Assembly: GCA_000437395.1 (NCBI GenBank)
Contig: FR898190.1
Location: 1,503 to 61,264, forward strand
Direction: 5' to 3'
Length of the DNA: 59,762 nucleotides
From: Clostridium sp. CAG:288
GTDB lineage: Bacteria; Bacillota_I; Bacilli_A; RFN20; CAG-288
Within the stretch, counting starts at the first letter, position 1; every line of letters begins with the position of its first letter. Below the pieces are notes generated by a model. It was not told where the DNA came from and searched no databases. It was given only the letters and a program-made list of their open reading frames with translations. A program made the position numbers and the translations under genes. Positions 45,360-53,889 of the stretch are shown in pieces.

Positions 45360-46382
45360 ATGGGAAGAAAACCAACAGTTGGAAAAGAAAAAATACAAGA
45401 GGCTGCATTAAGAGTATTTTTGAAAAAAGGTTATGATGATACATCTATGCGTGATATTGCTAAAGAAGCGGATTGTTCTGTAGGATTGGCTTATAACTAT
45501 TTTGAAACAAAAGACGCTGTGTTTTCTGGAGCAATTGATGTCTTCTTCAAAAGCTATCATGTTAAATTTGAACAAATTGTTCAACAAGCATATAGAAATC
45601 CATTCCAATGCTTAAATACATTTTTTGTCGAAGTGTATAATATGACAACAGATTTTAGAAAAGAGTTTGTTGGAAAAATTCACTGGACAATTAGATATGC
45701 AATCAGAGAGAGATTCTTGTCTATAATCGAAACTTACTTAAAGAGAATTATTTTAAACGTTTGTGAATGGGGTGCTAAACCAGTATTAAATTTAGATTTA
45801 ACAACGACAATGTTAACATATGGTGTTTGTGGATCTATTGTTTATTCAGATAACAAGTTCTTAGATGAAAATTTAAGTGAGTTGCGTAAAGGTACAAACT
45901 TAGTAATGGGACTTACTGAAGAAAAAGTTGGATTAACAATACCTTTATATGCATTTGATAAAGATTTAAGTCAAATTAAAGAATTGTTTTCATTTATAGG
46001 AGCGCCTATGAATGATATGACTATCATTAGAAAAATAAGAAATAGAGAAATATTAGTGTTTTTAGAAAGTAATGGAAAAATTAATAATATGGTTTCTTAC
46101 GATTTAAAAGACAATGTAATTGACGCCTTTATTATTAAAGATGAAAAAATGAAATCAATTGTTGAAGCAAGATTAATGGTTTCAGCTTTAGCACAATTTC
46201 CATTAGGTACTGTTGTCAAGGCTATAGCAAAAGATGATTATACAAATAAACTCTATCAAGATTTTGGATTTAAAAAATCAGCTGAACAAAAAGAAGATGG
46301 AAAGACTATTTATGAGATATTAGTTCCTGAATCAGCACACGATTTTGTTTATGCTTTCATGGATAAGAGAAATGGAAAATAA
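45360..46382 (+). CDS. TetR family regulator fused to a GNAT-like domain
   Basis: A 340-residue protein. Residues 1-55 are a standard TetR helix-turn-helix (IQEAALRVFLKKGYDDTSMRDIAKEADCSVGLAYNYFETKD), followed by an all-helical ligand domain to about 200. The remaining ~125 residues are an alpha/beta unit ending ALAQFPLGTVVKAIAKDDYTNKLYQDFGFKK...GKTIYEIL, the C-terminal pattern of GNAT acetyltransferases (A-x-x-LY-x-x-GF). A plain TetR is about 200 residues, so this is a fusion. It overlaps the ABC ATPase gene by 11 bp and most likely controls that transporter; the GNAT-like part may bind acyl-CoA or modify a drug. Confidence 0.85.
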   Translation: MGRKPTVGKEKIQEAALRVFLKKGYDDTSMRDIAKEADCSVGLAYNYFETKDAVFSGAIDVFFKSYHVKFEQIVQQAYRNPFQCLNTFFVEVYNMTTDFRKEFVGKIHWTIRYAIRERFLSIIETYLKRIILNVCEWGAKPVLNLDLTTTMLTYGVCGSIVYSDNKFLDENLSELRKGTNLVMGLTEEKVGLTIPLYAFDKDLSQIKELFSFIGAPMNDMTIIRKIRNREILVFLESNGKINNMVSYDLKDNVIDAFIIKDEKMKSIVEARLMVSALAQFPLGTVVKAIAKDDYTNKLYQDFGFKKSAEQKEDGKTIYEILVPESAHDFVYAFMDKRNGK

Positions 46383-47283
46383 TATAATTGAGATAGAAAA
46401 TTTAAGTAAAAGATTTAAAGATGTTAAGGCGGTATCAGATTTATCGTTTAGTGTAAAAAAAGGTGAATTATTTGCTTTCTTAGGTATAAATGGTGCTGGG
46501 AAAAGCACTACTATATCTATAATTTGCAATCAATTAAAAAAAGATAGTGGAAAGATTGTAATAGATGGTGTAGATATTGATAAAAATAGCGAAAGTATAA
46601 ATAGTAAATTAGGCGTTGTTTTTCAAGCGTCAGTTTTAGATGGCTTTTTAACTGTTTATGACAATCTAAAAAATAGAGCAGCTCTTTATGGAATATATGG
46701 TAAAGAGTTTGAAAAGAGATTAGATGAATTAAGTGATATTTTAAACTTTAAAGATTTGCTTAAAAGAAGTGTGAAGAAACTTTCTGGTGGACAAAGAAGA
46801 AAAATTGACATAGCTAGAGCTTTATTTCACCACCCAAAGATATTAATTTTAGATGAACCTACTACAGGTTTGGATCCTCAAACTAGAAAAAATATTTGGA
46901 ATGTGATTAATAAGTTAAGAAAAGAAGAACAAATAACCGTTTTGTTAACCACACACTATATGGAGGAGGCAGCAGATGCTGATTATGTAGTTATTATTGA
47001 TAGTGGCAAAAAAGTCGCAAGTGGTACTCCATTAGAATTAAAAAATAAATATACAGGTGATTTTATTACTCTATATAATGTTAAAGAAGAAGATGTTATT
47101 AAATTAGGTTTTCCATATGAAGTTATTCGAGATGCCTATCGCATAGCCATACCAGATACTAAAACTGCAAGCAATTTAATTATTGAACACCAAGATATAT
47201 TTAATGACTTTGAAATTACTAAAGGAAAGATGGATGACGTCTTTTTGCAAGTTACAGGTAAAAAGTTAGGAGATAACAAATAA
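46372..47283 (+). CDS. ABC-2 type transporter ATPase (drug/lantibiotic type)
   Basis: A 303-residue ATPase of the DrrA/BcrA-like class. The ATG at 46372 (MENNIIEIENLSKRF) lies inside the end of the TetR-GNAT gene; the longer frame upstream has no ribosome binding site. Walker A is GINGAGKST near 44, signature LSGGQRRKIDIARAL, Walker B ILDEPTTGLD, switch His in TTHYMEE. The ~75-residue C-terminal extension is typical of the group. The permease starts at the A of its stop codon (TAATG). Confidence 0.95.
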   Translation: MENNIIEIENLSKRFKDVKAVSDLSFSVKKGELFAFLGINGAGKSTTISIICNQLKKDSGKIVIDGVDIDKNSESINSKLGVVFQASVLDGFLTVYDNLKNRAALYGIYGKEFEKRLDELSDILNFKDLLKRSVKKLSGGQRRKIDIARALFHHPKILILDEPTTGLDPQTRKNIWNVINKLRKEEQITVLLTTHYMEEAADADYVVIIDSGKKVASGTPLELKNKYTGDFITLYNVKEEDVIKLGFPYEVIRDAYRIAIPDTKTASNLIIEHQDIFNDFEITKGKMDDVFLQVTGKKLGDNK

Positions 47284-48173
47284 TGACTTTGCTTAGTTTA
47301 ATAAAAAGAAATATAAAGCTATTTTTTAAAGATAAAGGTCTTGTTATTGGAGCTTTAGTGGGTCCAATTATTCTTATAGTTTTATATTTTACGTTTTTAA
47401 ATGATGTCTATAGAGATACGTTTAAATCTTTTATTCCTGAAGGTACGTCTAATAAAATTATTAATGACATCGTTAATGGAGAATTAATCTCTTCAATACT
47501 TGCTGTTAGCTGTATTACTGTTTCTTTTTGTTCTAATTTTTTAATGGTTAGAGATAAGGTGAATAACGCTCGTAGCGATTTGTTAGTTTCACCAGTTAAA
47601 AGTTATGTATTAGCTTTAGCCTATTATATAGCAACAGTTATTTCTTCTCTTACAATTTGTTATATAGCTCTTGGTATATCTTTAGTTTTTGTAGCTTTTT
47701 CGCATTGGTTTTTTACTGCTTCAAGTTTACTTATGCTACTTTTAGATGTGTTTTTAACAGTGCTATTTGGAACAGCATTGTCATCTATTATTAATTTCTT
47801 TTTGACTTCTGAAGGTCAAATTTCGGCTGTTGGAACTATCATTAGTGCAGGATATGGCTTTATCTGTGGAGCTTATATGCCGATAAATAGTTATAATTCT
47901 GGTTTAAAAAATGTAATTATGTTTACTCCTGGAACGTACTGCACATCGCTTATAAGAAACCATTCACTTGCTGGTGCATTTAAAGAGATGAGCGATTGGC
48001 CAATAGAAGCTATAAAGAGTATTAAAGATGGTATTGACTGCAATTTATATTTGTTTGATAAACAAATATCGATAGCAGGAATGTATGGCATAGTTTTAAT
48101 TACTATTTTAGTTTTAATAACAATATATATTGTTATAAATATTGTTAACGGAAGAAAATGTAAGACAAGATAA
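47283..48173 (+). CDS. ABC-2 type transporter permease
   Basis: A 296-residue membrane subunit with about six helices. The first helix is near residues 20-40, a long extracytoplasmic stretch of about 30 residues follows, and the remaining helices lie between 60 and 290 with a characteristic AYYIATVISSLTICYIAL block. It pairs with the ATPase immediately upstream to make an ABC-2 exporter (drug, antimicrobial peptide or polysaccharide). The end is marked by a strong hairpin shared with the convergent operon. Confidence 0.93.
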   Translation: MTLLSLIKRNIKLFFKDKGLVIGALVGPIILIVLYFTFLNDVYRDTFKSFIPEGTSNKIINDIVNGELISSILAVSCITVSFCSNFLMVRDKVNNARSDLLVSPVKSYVLALAYYIATVISSLTICYIALGISLVFVAFSHWFFTASSLLMLLLDVFLTVLFGTALSSIINFFLTSEGQISAVGTIISAGYGFICGAYMPINSYNSGLKNVIMFTPGTYCTSLIRNHSLAGAFKEMSDWPIEAIKSIKDGIDCNLYLFDKQISIAGMYGIVLITILVLITIYIVINIVNGRKCKTR

Positions 48174-48207
48174 AAAGAAGTTATTTATTTTTGGTAAATA
48201 ACTTCTT
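48172..48207 (-). terminator. hairpin between convergent ABC operons
   Basis: A perfect 13-bp stem, AAGAAGTTATTTA with TAAATAACTTCTT, and a 7-base loop. A T-run follows on the minus strand (TTTTTA); on the plus strand there is none. It overlaps the C-terminal codons of the small minus-strand frame below. Confidence 0.8.
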
Positions 48208-48297
48208 GGATAAGAATAAAGATAGAGAAATCATAAATACTAATAAGCTTATTGTAGTTAATATGAAGAGTGTCATATTAATATATATGCTTATCAT
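48181..48297 (-). CDS. possible 38-residue membrane peptide
   Basis: A short frame beginning with ATG at 48297, 15 bp after the stop of the leftward ABC permease. It encodes a single hydrophobic helix (about residues 8-28) with a basic tail (SKKLFTKNK). There is no convincing ribosome binding site and the end lies inside the terminator hairpin, so it may be only non-coding 3' sequence. Confidence 0.2.
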   Translation of the reverse strand: MISIYINMTLFILTTISLLVFMISLSLFLSKKLFTKNK

Positions 48298-48312
48298 AGT
48301 GTTTATGATTTT

Positions 48313-49065
48313 TTATATTTTATCGCTTCTTAATTTGATACTAAATATTGTAATACTTAATAAATAAAAAATTAATGTGTAGACCATAACAATAAAATAA
48401 TTTAATAGTATGTCATAGTTTCCATTTAATACATTACTTCCAACAGTTATAGCTGGATAAAAAGGCAAAACTGAACATATTATTTTAAATGGATTTGAAT
48501 TTGATATTAAGGCAAGTGGAAAGAATATACCACCTAATAGTGAGGCTGCGGTTGGAACAACACTAGAAAGTGGGCCTATAGCTTTAAAATTAAATAAGCA
48601 ACCAAACAATAAGCCAAATCCTATAAATAGAAGAGAAACTGGAAGTATTAATAACATAAAAAACAAAGTATGAATACTAAGATTTAAACCGAATATTATT
48701 CCAATTATTACCATTATAACTTCTTGAATAAAGGCAATAATAAGTGATGGTATGGTGTAACCTAGTATAAAATTATGTGATTTCATAGGAGATGATTTAA
48801 GTCTTAATAAAAAAGATGAATCTCTATCTATAGCAAAATTATTTCCAACAAATATAGTTATAAATGAGAAACTAAAAATAATCATTCCAGCTGTTAAATT
48901 TTTTATTTCAAATTGAGGGACGCTAGCTATATCAGCTCCTAAGCTACTTATTATTAGTTTTAAAGCAATAAATAATATTGTTGGTAAAATAATAAAGAAA
49001 ACTGAAGCTAGTGGATCTTTTAAAATATCAAGAAGATTACGTTTAGCAAATACTATCGTTTTCAT
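48313..49065 (-). CDS. ABC-2 type transporter permease
   Basis: A 250-residue membrane subunit with six helices, the standard compact ABC-2 permease: FAKRNLLDILKDPLASVFFIILPTILF at the start, a loop to about 60, then five helices ending in LIFYLLSITIF. It overlaps the ATPase gene by 23 bp, so the pair is one unit. It is distinct in sequence from the permease at 47283. Export of a drug or lipid-like compound is likely; the substrate is unknown. Confidence 0.93.
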   Translation of the reverse strand: MKTIVFAKRNLLDILKDPLASVFFIILPTILFIALKLIISSLGADIASVPQFEIKNLTAGMIIFSFSFITIFVGNNFAIDRDSSFLLRLKSSPMKSHNFILGYTIPSLIIAFIQEVIMVIIGIIFGLNLSIHTLFFMLLILPVSLLFIGFGLLFGCLFNFKAIGPLSSVVPTAASLLGGIFFPLALISNSNPFKIICSVLPFYPAITVGSNVLNGNYDILLNYFIVMVYTLIFYLLSITIFSIKLRSDKI

Positions 49066-49789
49066 AATTTGATTCTCCTACTAATTTAATAAAAGCATTT
49101 TCCAATGTGTTTTCATGAGTGTATTCTTTTATATTATTAACGCTATCTTCAATCACTAATTTACCGTTTGAAATTATGCCAACTCTATCAGCTAGTTTTT
49201 CTGCTTCATCTAAAAAATGAGTTGTTAAGATTATTGTAGTGTATTCTTTGATCTTGTTTATTTCATTCCATAAATTGTGTCTGCTAATTACGTCTAATCC
49301 TAATGTAGGCTCATCTAAAAATAATATTTTTGGTTTAGAGATAATAGCCATAGCAATTGAAAGTCTTCTTTTCAAACCGCCAGAGAGATTTTTTGCTTTC
49401 TTTTTCTCATGTTTAGTTAAATCGAATTCTTTAATTAACTCTTTGGCTCTCTCATCAGCTTGCTTTTTTGTTAGGCCGTAAATTCTACCCATAAAAACTA
49501 AATTTTGATAGATATTTAAATTAGGTGCAAAGGCGCTTTCTTGTGGAGAAATAGAAACGATTTCTTTAATTTTATCTTTTTGTGTGTTTATATCTAAGCC
49601 GTTTATTAATGCATCTCCACTTGTTGGCTTAAGAAGGCATGTTAGCATCTTTATAGTCGTTGTTTTTCCAGCACCATTTAATCCTAAAAAGGCATAAATT
49701 TCTCCTGAATAAACATTGATATTAATATTATCTACAGCAGTGAAATCTTTAAACTTTTTTGTTAAGTTATTTGTCTTTATTATTATCAT
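49043..49789 (-). CDS. ABC-2 type transporter ATPase
   Basis: A 248-residue ATPase. I take the ATG at 49789; a GTG three codons earlier is an alternative. GGGTGA lies 4 bases before the ATG. Walker A GLNGAGKTT near 40, signature LSGGLKRRLSIAMAI, Walker B LFLDEPTLGLD, and TTHFLDEAEKLADR. The N-terminus overlaps the end of the AbrB gene (49767-49789), tying the transporter to that regulator. With the permease at 48313 it forms an ABC-2 exporter. Confidence 0.95.
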   Translation of the reverse strand: MIIIKTNNLTKKFKDFTAVDNININVYSGEIYAFLGLNGAGKTTTIKMLTCLLKPTSGDALINGLDINTQKDKIKEIVSISPQESAFAPNLNIYQNLVFMGRIYGLTKKQADERAKELIKEFDLTKHEKKKAKNLSGGLKRRLSIAMAIISKPKILFLDEPTLGLDVISRHNLWNEINKIKEYTTIILTTHFLDEAEKLADRVGIISNGKLVIEDSVNNIKEYTHENTLENAFIKLVGESNYENDSIC

Positions 49790-50000
49790 TATTGTCACCC
49801 ATAATAGATTCAGTAAAAGGAGCGAATACTTCTGTTTTAACTAAAGCTAACCCTTTTTCTATATCTCCAAGTAAAATTAATGAATCTCCTGGTTCTATGT
49901 TAAAAGTATCGCGTGCTTCTTTAGGAATAAGTATTTGACCTTTATCGCTGACTTTTACTACTCCAAAAATAAACTTTTTATTTCCTTGTTTAATGCTCAT
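49767..50000 (-). CDS. AbrB/SpoVT-type transcriptional regulator
   Basis: A 77-residue protein with the AbrB swapped-hairpin DNA-binding domain: VVKVSDKGQILIPKEARDTFNIEPGDSLILLGD (residues about 14-46). The C-terminal ~30 residues are acidic and end in a D/N/K run. It overlaps the ABC ATPase start and is the first gene of the leftward transporter operon. A set of GTTGGAA half-sites lies directly upstream of its start, so it likely represses itself and the transporter. Proteins like this commonly regulate transition-state or drug-transport genes. Confidence 0.92.
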   Translation of the reverse strand: MSIKQGNKKFIFGVVKVSDKGQILIPKEARDTFNIEPGDSLILLGDIEKGLALVKTEVFAPFTESIMGDNNDNNKDK

Positions 50001-50018
50001 ATTGACCTTTCTTTAGTG

Positions 50019-50043
50019 GTTGGAAAATTCCAACTTTTCCAAC
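50019..50043 (-). promoter_or_regulatory. operator-like inverted/direct repeat before the AbrB gene
   Basis: GTTGGAA-AA-TTCCAAC (50019-50034) is a perfect inverted repeat. A third half-site TTCCAAC follows at 50037-50043 after 2 bp. It sits between AT-rich -10-like sequences (50045-50065) and the AbrB start at 50000, a position where binding would block transcription. Confidence 0.65.
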
Positions 50044-50142
50044 TTTATTATAATATTATATTACCTTTATTCCTAATTTTATACAATATTAATAGGCTTT
50101 AAATATTAATTTTTATATAATAATAAATTGAAGGTGAATTAA

Positions 50143-51354
50143 ATGAAAAATGCTCTTTATTTACAATCTGGTGGCCCAACGGCTGTAATTAACTCCTCTC
50201 TTTACGGCGTTATAAAAGCGTATGTTAATAACACTGATAAAATAGGCCATCTTTATGGATCTTTATACGGAATAGAAGGTGTCCTAAAAGATAATTTGGT
50301 AGAAATTGAACCAGATTTATCAAAGTACGATGAATTAAAATATATGAGTGGTGCTATTTTAGGATCCGCCCGTCTTAAACTAGGTCTTCCTGAAGATGAT
50401 GATAGATACGTCAAAATTCATGAGATTGCTAAAAAATATGATATTGGTTATATTTTAGTTAATGGTGGAAATGATTCTATGGATACAGCAAATAAATTAA
50501 ATAAGTTTTTTGCTGAATTAAAAGAAGATATTGTAGTAATGGGTATTCCTAAAACAATTGATAACGATTTGATTTTAACAGATCATACACCAGGATTTGG
50601 AAGTGCCGTTAAATTTGTTACTAAATCTATAATGGAAATAGGTTTAGACATTAATTCTTATAGAAAAGGAAGAGCTACTATTGTTGAAATAATGGGTAGA
50701 GATGCTGGTTGGTTAGCTGGGGCAACAGCTTTAGGAAAACTTTATAATCTTGGACCAGATCTTATATATCTTCCTGAAATTCCGTTTGATAGAAAGAAAT
50801 TCTTAGATGATGTAGAAAGAGTTTTTAAAGAAAAAGGACACGTATTAATCTGTGCTTCAGAAGCTTTAAAAGACACTAATGGCGAATATGTTTCTGTTGA
50901 AGATAAATTAGATTCATTTGGCCATAAACAATTGGGATCAGTTTCTAAATATTTAGAGATTTTAATCAATAGTATTTTGAACATTAATACTAGAACTATT
51001 GAACTGAGCTTACTTCAACGTGCTGGTGCTCATTTAGCCAGTAAAATAGATAGACAAGAAGCTATCGATGTCGGAGAAAAAGCTTTAGAATATGCTTTAC
51101 AAAAGAGAGTTGGAATGGTTTCCATTATTAGAGATAGCAATAATCCATATCACAGTCATTACGATTTAGTTCCATTAGCAAGTGTAGCTAATGCTGTTAA
51201 AACTATGCCATTAGAATATGTAAATAAAAGTGGTAATGGAATGACTCAAGAATTTATAGAATATGTCTATCCGTTTATCGATGGTGATGATATTGGTATT
51301 CATTCTAGTGATATATTTTTAAGCCAAGATAAATACACAAAAGTTAACAAATAA
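50143..51354 (+). CDS. pyrophosphate-dependent 6-phosphofructokinase (PFP)
   Basis: A 403-residue phosphofructokinase of the PPi-using clade, converting fructose 6-phosphate and PPi reversibly to fructose 1,6-bisphosphate. Diagnostic points: N-terminal LYLQSGGPTAVINSSLYG, GGNDSMDT at 108-115 (an Asp replaces the Gly of the ATP-enzyme GGDGS, which blocks ATP), and PKTIDND at 136-142 with catalytic Asp140. MGRDAGWLAG follows. The length exceeds the 320 residues of ATP-type PfkA. It gives the cell a reversible, ATP-sparing glycolytic step. Single gene with its own terminator. Confidence 0.95.
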   Translation: MKNALYLQSGGPTAVINSSLYGVIKAYVNNTDKIGHLYGSLYGIEGVLKDNLVEIEPDLSKYDELKYMSGAILGSARLKLGLPEDDDRYVKIHEIAKKYDIGYILVNGGNDSMDTANKLNKFFAELKEDIVVMGIPKTIDNDLILTDHTPGFGSAVKFVTKSIMEIGLDINSYRKGRATIVEIMGRDAGWLAGATALGKLYNLGPDLIYLPEIPFDRKKFLDDVERVFKEKGHVLICASEALKDTNGEYVSVEDKLDSFGHKQLGSVSKYLEILINSILNINTRTIELSLLQRAGAHLASKIDRQEAIDVGEKALEYALQKRVGMVSIIRDSNNPYHSHYDLVPLASVANAVKTMPLEYVNKSGNGMTQEFIEYVYPFIDGDDIGIHSSDIFLSQDKYTKVNK

Positions 51355-51359
51355 AAATT

Positions 51360-51381
51360 GCCTGTAGCATTTGCTACAGGC
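51360..51381. terminator. bidirectional terminator
   Basis: A perfect 9-bp stem GCCTGTAGC / GCTACAGGC with a 4-base loop, T-rich on both sides, between the convergent PFP and ABC permease genes. Confidence 0.9.
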
Positions 51382-51390
51382 GATTTGTTT

Positions 51391-52152
51391 TTAAGCTTCT
51401 TTTGTTTTATTGATTAAATATCCACCGCCAATAAATAACGTTGAATAAATTATACCAGCAATTATTACTTCAATTCCTCGTCTAAATGTCATAAATGAGT
51501 TTTGAGAAACGTTTAACAAAGAAGTTAGCCAATATGAAGAAAATAAGAATGATACTTTGCTACTATCTATAGCTAAGTCAAAAATAGATAAAATTATATT
51601 AACAAATGCTGGACCTAATATGCAAATTGCAATACTTCCACCCGTATTTCCTAACGAGTTAGAAACAAAGAAATATAAAGCGTGATAGGTGATTATCATT
51701 ATTAATTGAGCCACAAAAGATAATCCGAAAGTATCTGAAGGTAAAGTAATATCTTTTACTCCAAATAGAGAAAAACTAAACAAAGCAGAGAAAATATATG
51801 CTACAAGAACATATATGATAGTAGCTATAAGAGAAACGATATATTTTGAAAAATATACTTCAGTTCTAGAATATCCTTTAGCGTATATAGTTTTAATCGT
51901 TTTTCCAGCTTGATCTGCACAAACAAATATTGAAACAAATATAGCTGATAAAAGTGTAAAATTTGAATTATTTATTGCTGTTTGAATAAATGATAAGCAT
52001 ATCGATCCGGTAGGCATTTCTCCAATTGAAACTGCTAAAATGTATGTTGATAAAATATTTATAGTGACAAAGAAAGCGGCGAGCGATCCGCAAATATAGA
52101 AAGTGCAAGATTTAAATAATTTTCTAAATTCGAATTTAATTAGATTTTTCAT
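51391..52152 (-). CDS. ABC-2 type permease (bacitracin/lantibiotic-immunity type)
   Basis: A 253-residue membrane protein with six helices: FEFRKLFKSCTFYICGSLAAFFVTINIL at the start, then ADQAGKTIKTIYAKGYSRTEVYFSKYI, the usual cytoplasmic linker of BcrB/MutE-type permeases. It lies 1 bp after its ATPase. In related operons such permeases remove membrane-active peptides. Substrate unknown. Confidence 0.92.
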   Translation of the reverse strand: MKNLIKFEFRKLFKSCTFYICGSLAAFFVTINILSTYILAVSIGEMPTGSICLSFIQTAINNSNFTLLSAIFVSIFVCADQAGKTIKTIYAKGYSRTEVYFSKYIVSLIATIIYVLVAYIFSALFSFSLFGVKDITLPSDTFGLSFVAQLIMIITYHALYFFVSNSLGNTGGSIAICILGPAFVNIILSIFDLAIDSSKVSFLFSSYWLTSLLNVSQNSFMTFRRGIEVIIAGIIYSTLFIGGGYLINKTKEA

Positions 52153-52153
52153 A

Positions 52154-53047
52154 TTATCTACCTAACCTTTCTATGAAGTAATCTTCAAAGGAGTTTTTAT
52201 TAATAGTTATCTCGTGAACTTTGAAGTCATTTTTAACGAGTAAAGTATTAATCTCATCAGTAGATTCTATTTCATCAACTATATGAAGCTTATCGTTGAC
52301 AATTGAAATATTAGTGAGTTTTAATTCTGACTCTAATAATTCTTTTGCTTCTTGAAGTCTATCGCATGATATTACAATATTATTTTTGCAACGTTCCATT
52401 AATTTTTGGGCATCAATTTCTTCAACTAAAACGCCATTGTTTATAATTCCGTATTTAGTCGTAATTTTGGCAAGTTCATCTAATAGGTGTGATGAAATCA
52501 TAATAGTTACATTTTTTTCTTTGTTTAATTTAAGAAGTAAATCTCTAACTTCTTTAATTCCTGCTGGATCAAGACCATTGACTGGTTCATCTAGAATTAA
52601 AACTTCTGGATTACCTAATAAAGCTATAGCAATTCCTAATCTTTGTTTCATCCCTAAAGAAAATTGACCAACTTTTTTATTACCAACACCATTTAAACCA
52701 ACAAACGATAATAACTCTTCAATTTCTTTATCATCACCACCATAAAGAATAGAAAATCTTTTCATGTTTTCTAATGCTGAACATCTTTTGTAGAGCCCTG
52801 GAGCTTCAATTAAAGAGCCTATCTTTTTTCTTTGTGCATTTAAATCGTCCGAATTAAATAATTTTATTTTTCCAGAAGTAGGTCTTGCTAATCCTAATAT
52901 TAGTCTCATTGCTGTAGTTTTACCGGCACCATTTCTACCGATAAATCCGTAAATATCACCTTTAGCAATATGAATAGAAATATTATTAACGCACAACCTT
53001 TTACCATATCTTTTGGTAAGACCTTCAGTTTCTATTATGTATTCCAC
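52154..53047 (-). CDS. ABC transporter ATPase, BcrA type
   Basis: A 297-residue ATPase: LTKRYGKRLCVNNISIHIAKGDIYGFIGRNGAGKTTAMRLILG (Walker A GRNGAGKTT near 38), signature FSLGMKQRLGIAIALL (the LGM form typical of the BcrA/lantibiotic group), Walker B LILDEPVNGLDPAG, SSHLLDELAKI. The C-terminal ~75 residues form the small accessory domain. Ribosome binding site AAGGAGATG. It is the first gene of a two-gene leftward operon, divergent from the MacB-type module. Confidence 0.95.
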   Translation of the reverse strand: MEYIIETEGLTKRYGKRLCVNNISIHIAKGDIYGFIGRNGAGKTTAMRLILGLARPTSGKIKLFNSDDLNAQRKKIGSLIEAPGLYKRCSALENMKRFSILYGGDDKEIEELLSFVGLNGVGNKKVGQFSLGMKQRLGIAIALLGNPEVLILDEPVNGLDPAGIKEVRDLLLKLNKEKNVTIMISSHLLDELAKITTKYGIINNGVLVEEIDAQKLMERCKNNIVISCDRLQEAKELLESELKLTNISIVNDKLHIVDEIESTDEINTLLVKNDFKVHEITINKNSFEDYFIERLGR

Positions 53048-53190
53048 CTGACATCTCCTTTTGTTTAACGTATTTTATTTTATCATATATTTAATAATTA
53101 TTTTATAAATAAAAATATTATTATATTGTGTAGAAAATATACTCTATAAATTGATATAATTTAAATATAGAATGAAAAGAGGATTTTATT

Positions 53191-53889
53191 ATGTTTATTG
53201 TAGCAGACAAACTTTCTAAAACTTATAATTCAAATGGGGTAGAAACTAAAGCACTTAAGGAAGCTTCTTTCTCAATAGATGAAGGATCGTTTACTGTTAT
53301 TTTAGGACCTAGTGGTGCTGGAAAAACAACTCTTTTAAACTTGCTTGGTGGAATGGATCAAATTAGCTCTGGAAGCTTAATTGTAGGTGATACTAAACTA
53401 GTTGGACTAAATAAAAAAGAACTAACTTTATATAGGAGAAATAAAGTAGGATTTGTGTTTCAATTTTATAATTTAATGCCTAACTTAACAGCTTTAGAAA
53501 ATGTTGAACTAGCTGTTGAAGTTTGTAGCAACCATTTAGACCCTTTTAATGTTATAAAAAGTGTTGGCTTAGAAGAAAGGGCTAATAATTTTCCATCTCA
53601 ATTATCTGGTGGTGAACAACAAAGAGTATCTATTGCTAGAGCAATTGCTAAAAATCCAGAACTTCTATTATGTGATGAACCAACTGGAGCATTAGATTCA
53701 AATACAGGCAAAAATATCTTAAAGTTATTACATGATTTTTGTAAAAATGAAAAGAAAACTATTATTATAGTTACACATAATGCGGCTATTAAAGAAATTG
53801 CTGATCAAGTTATATATATTAAAAATGGTAGCATAGATAAAATAGAACTTAATGCTTCTCCAGCAAGTATTGAAAGTGTGAATTGGTAA
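53191..53889 (+). CDS. ABC transporter ATPase, MacB/LolD type
   Basis: A 232-residue ATPase of the type VII (MacB/LolD/FtsE) class: LSKTYNSNGVETKALKEASFSI, GPSGAGKTTLLNLLGGMD (Walker A near 35), the class-typical FVFQFYNLMPNLTALENVELAVE Q-loop region, signature LSGGEQQRVSIARAI, LLCDEPTGALDS, VTHN. It forms a pair with the FtsX-like permease, whose ATG shares its stop codon (TAATG). Systems of this type extract antimicrobial peptides or signal with a sensor kinase; no kinase is present here. Confidence 0.95.
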   Translation: MFIVADKLSKTYNSNGVETKALKEASFSIDEGSFTVILGPSGAGKTTLLNLLGGMDQISSGSLIVGDTKLVGLNKKELTLYRRNKVGFVFQFYNLMPNLTALENVELAVEVCSNHLDPFNVIKSVGLEERANNFPSQLSGGEQQRVSIARAIAKNPELLLCDEPTGALDSNTGKNILKLLHDFCKNEKKTIIIVTHNAAIKEIADQVIYIKNGSIDKIELNASPASIESVNW

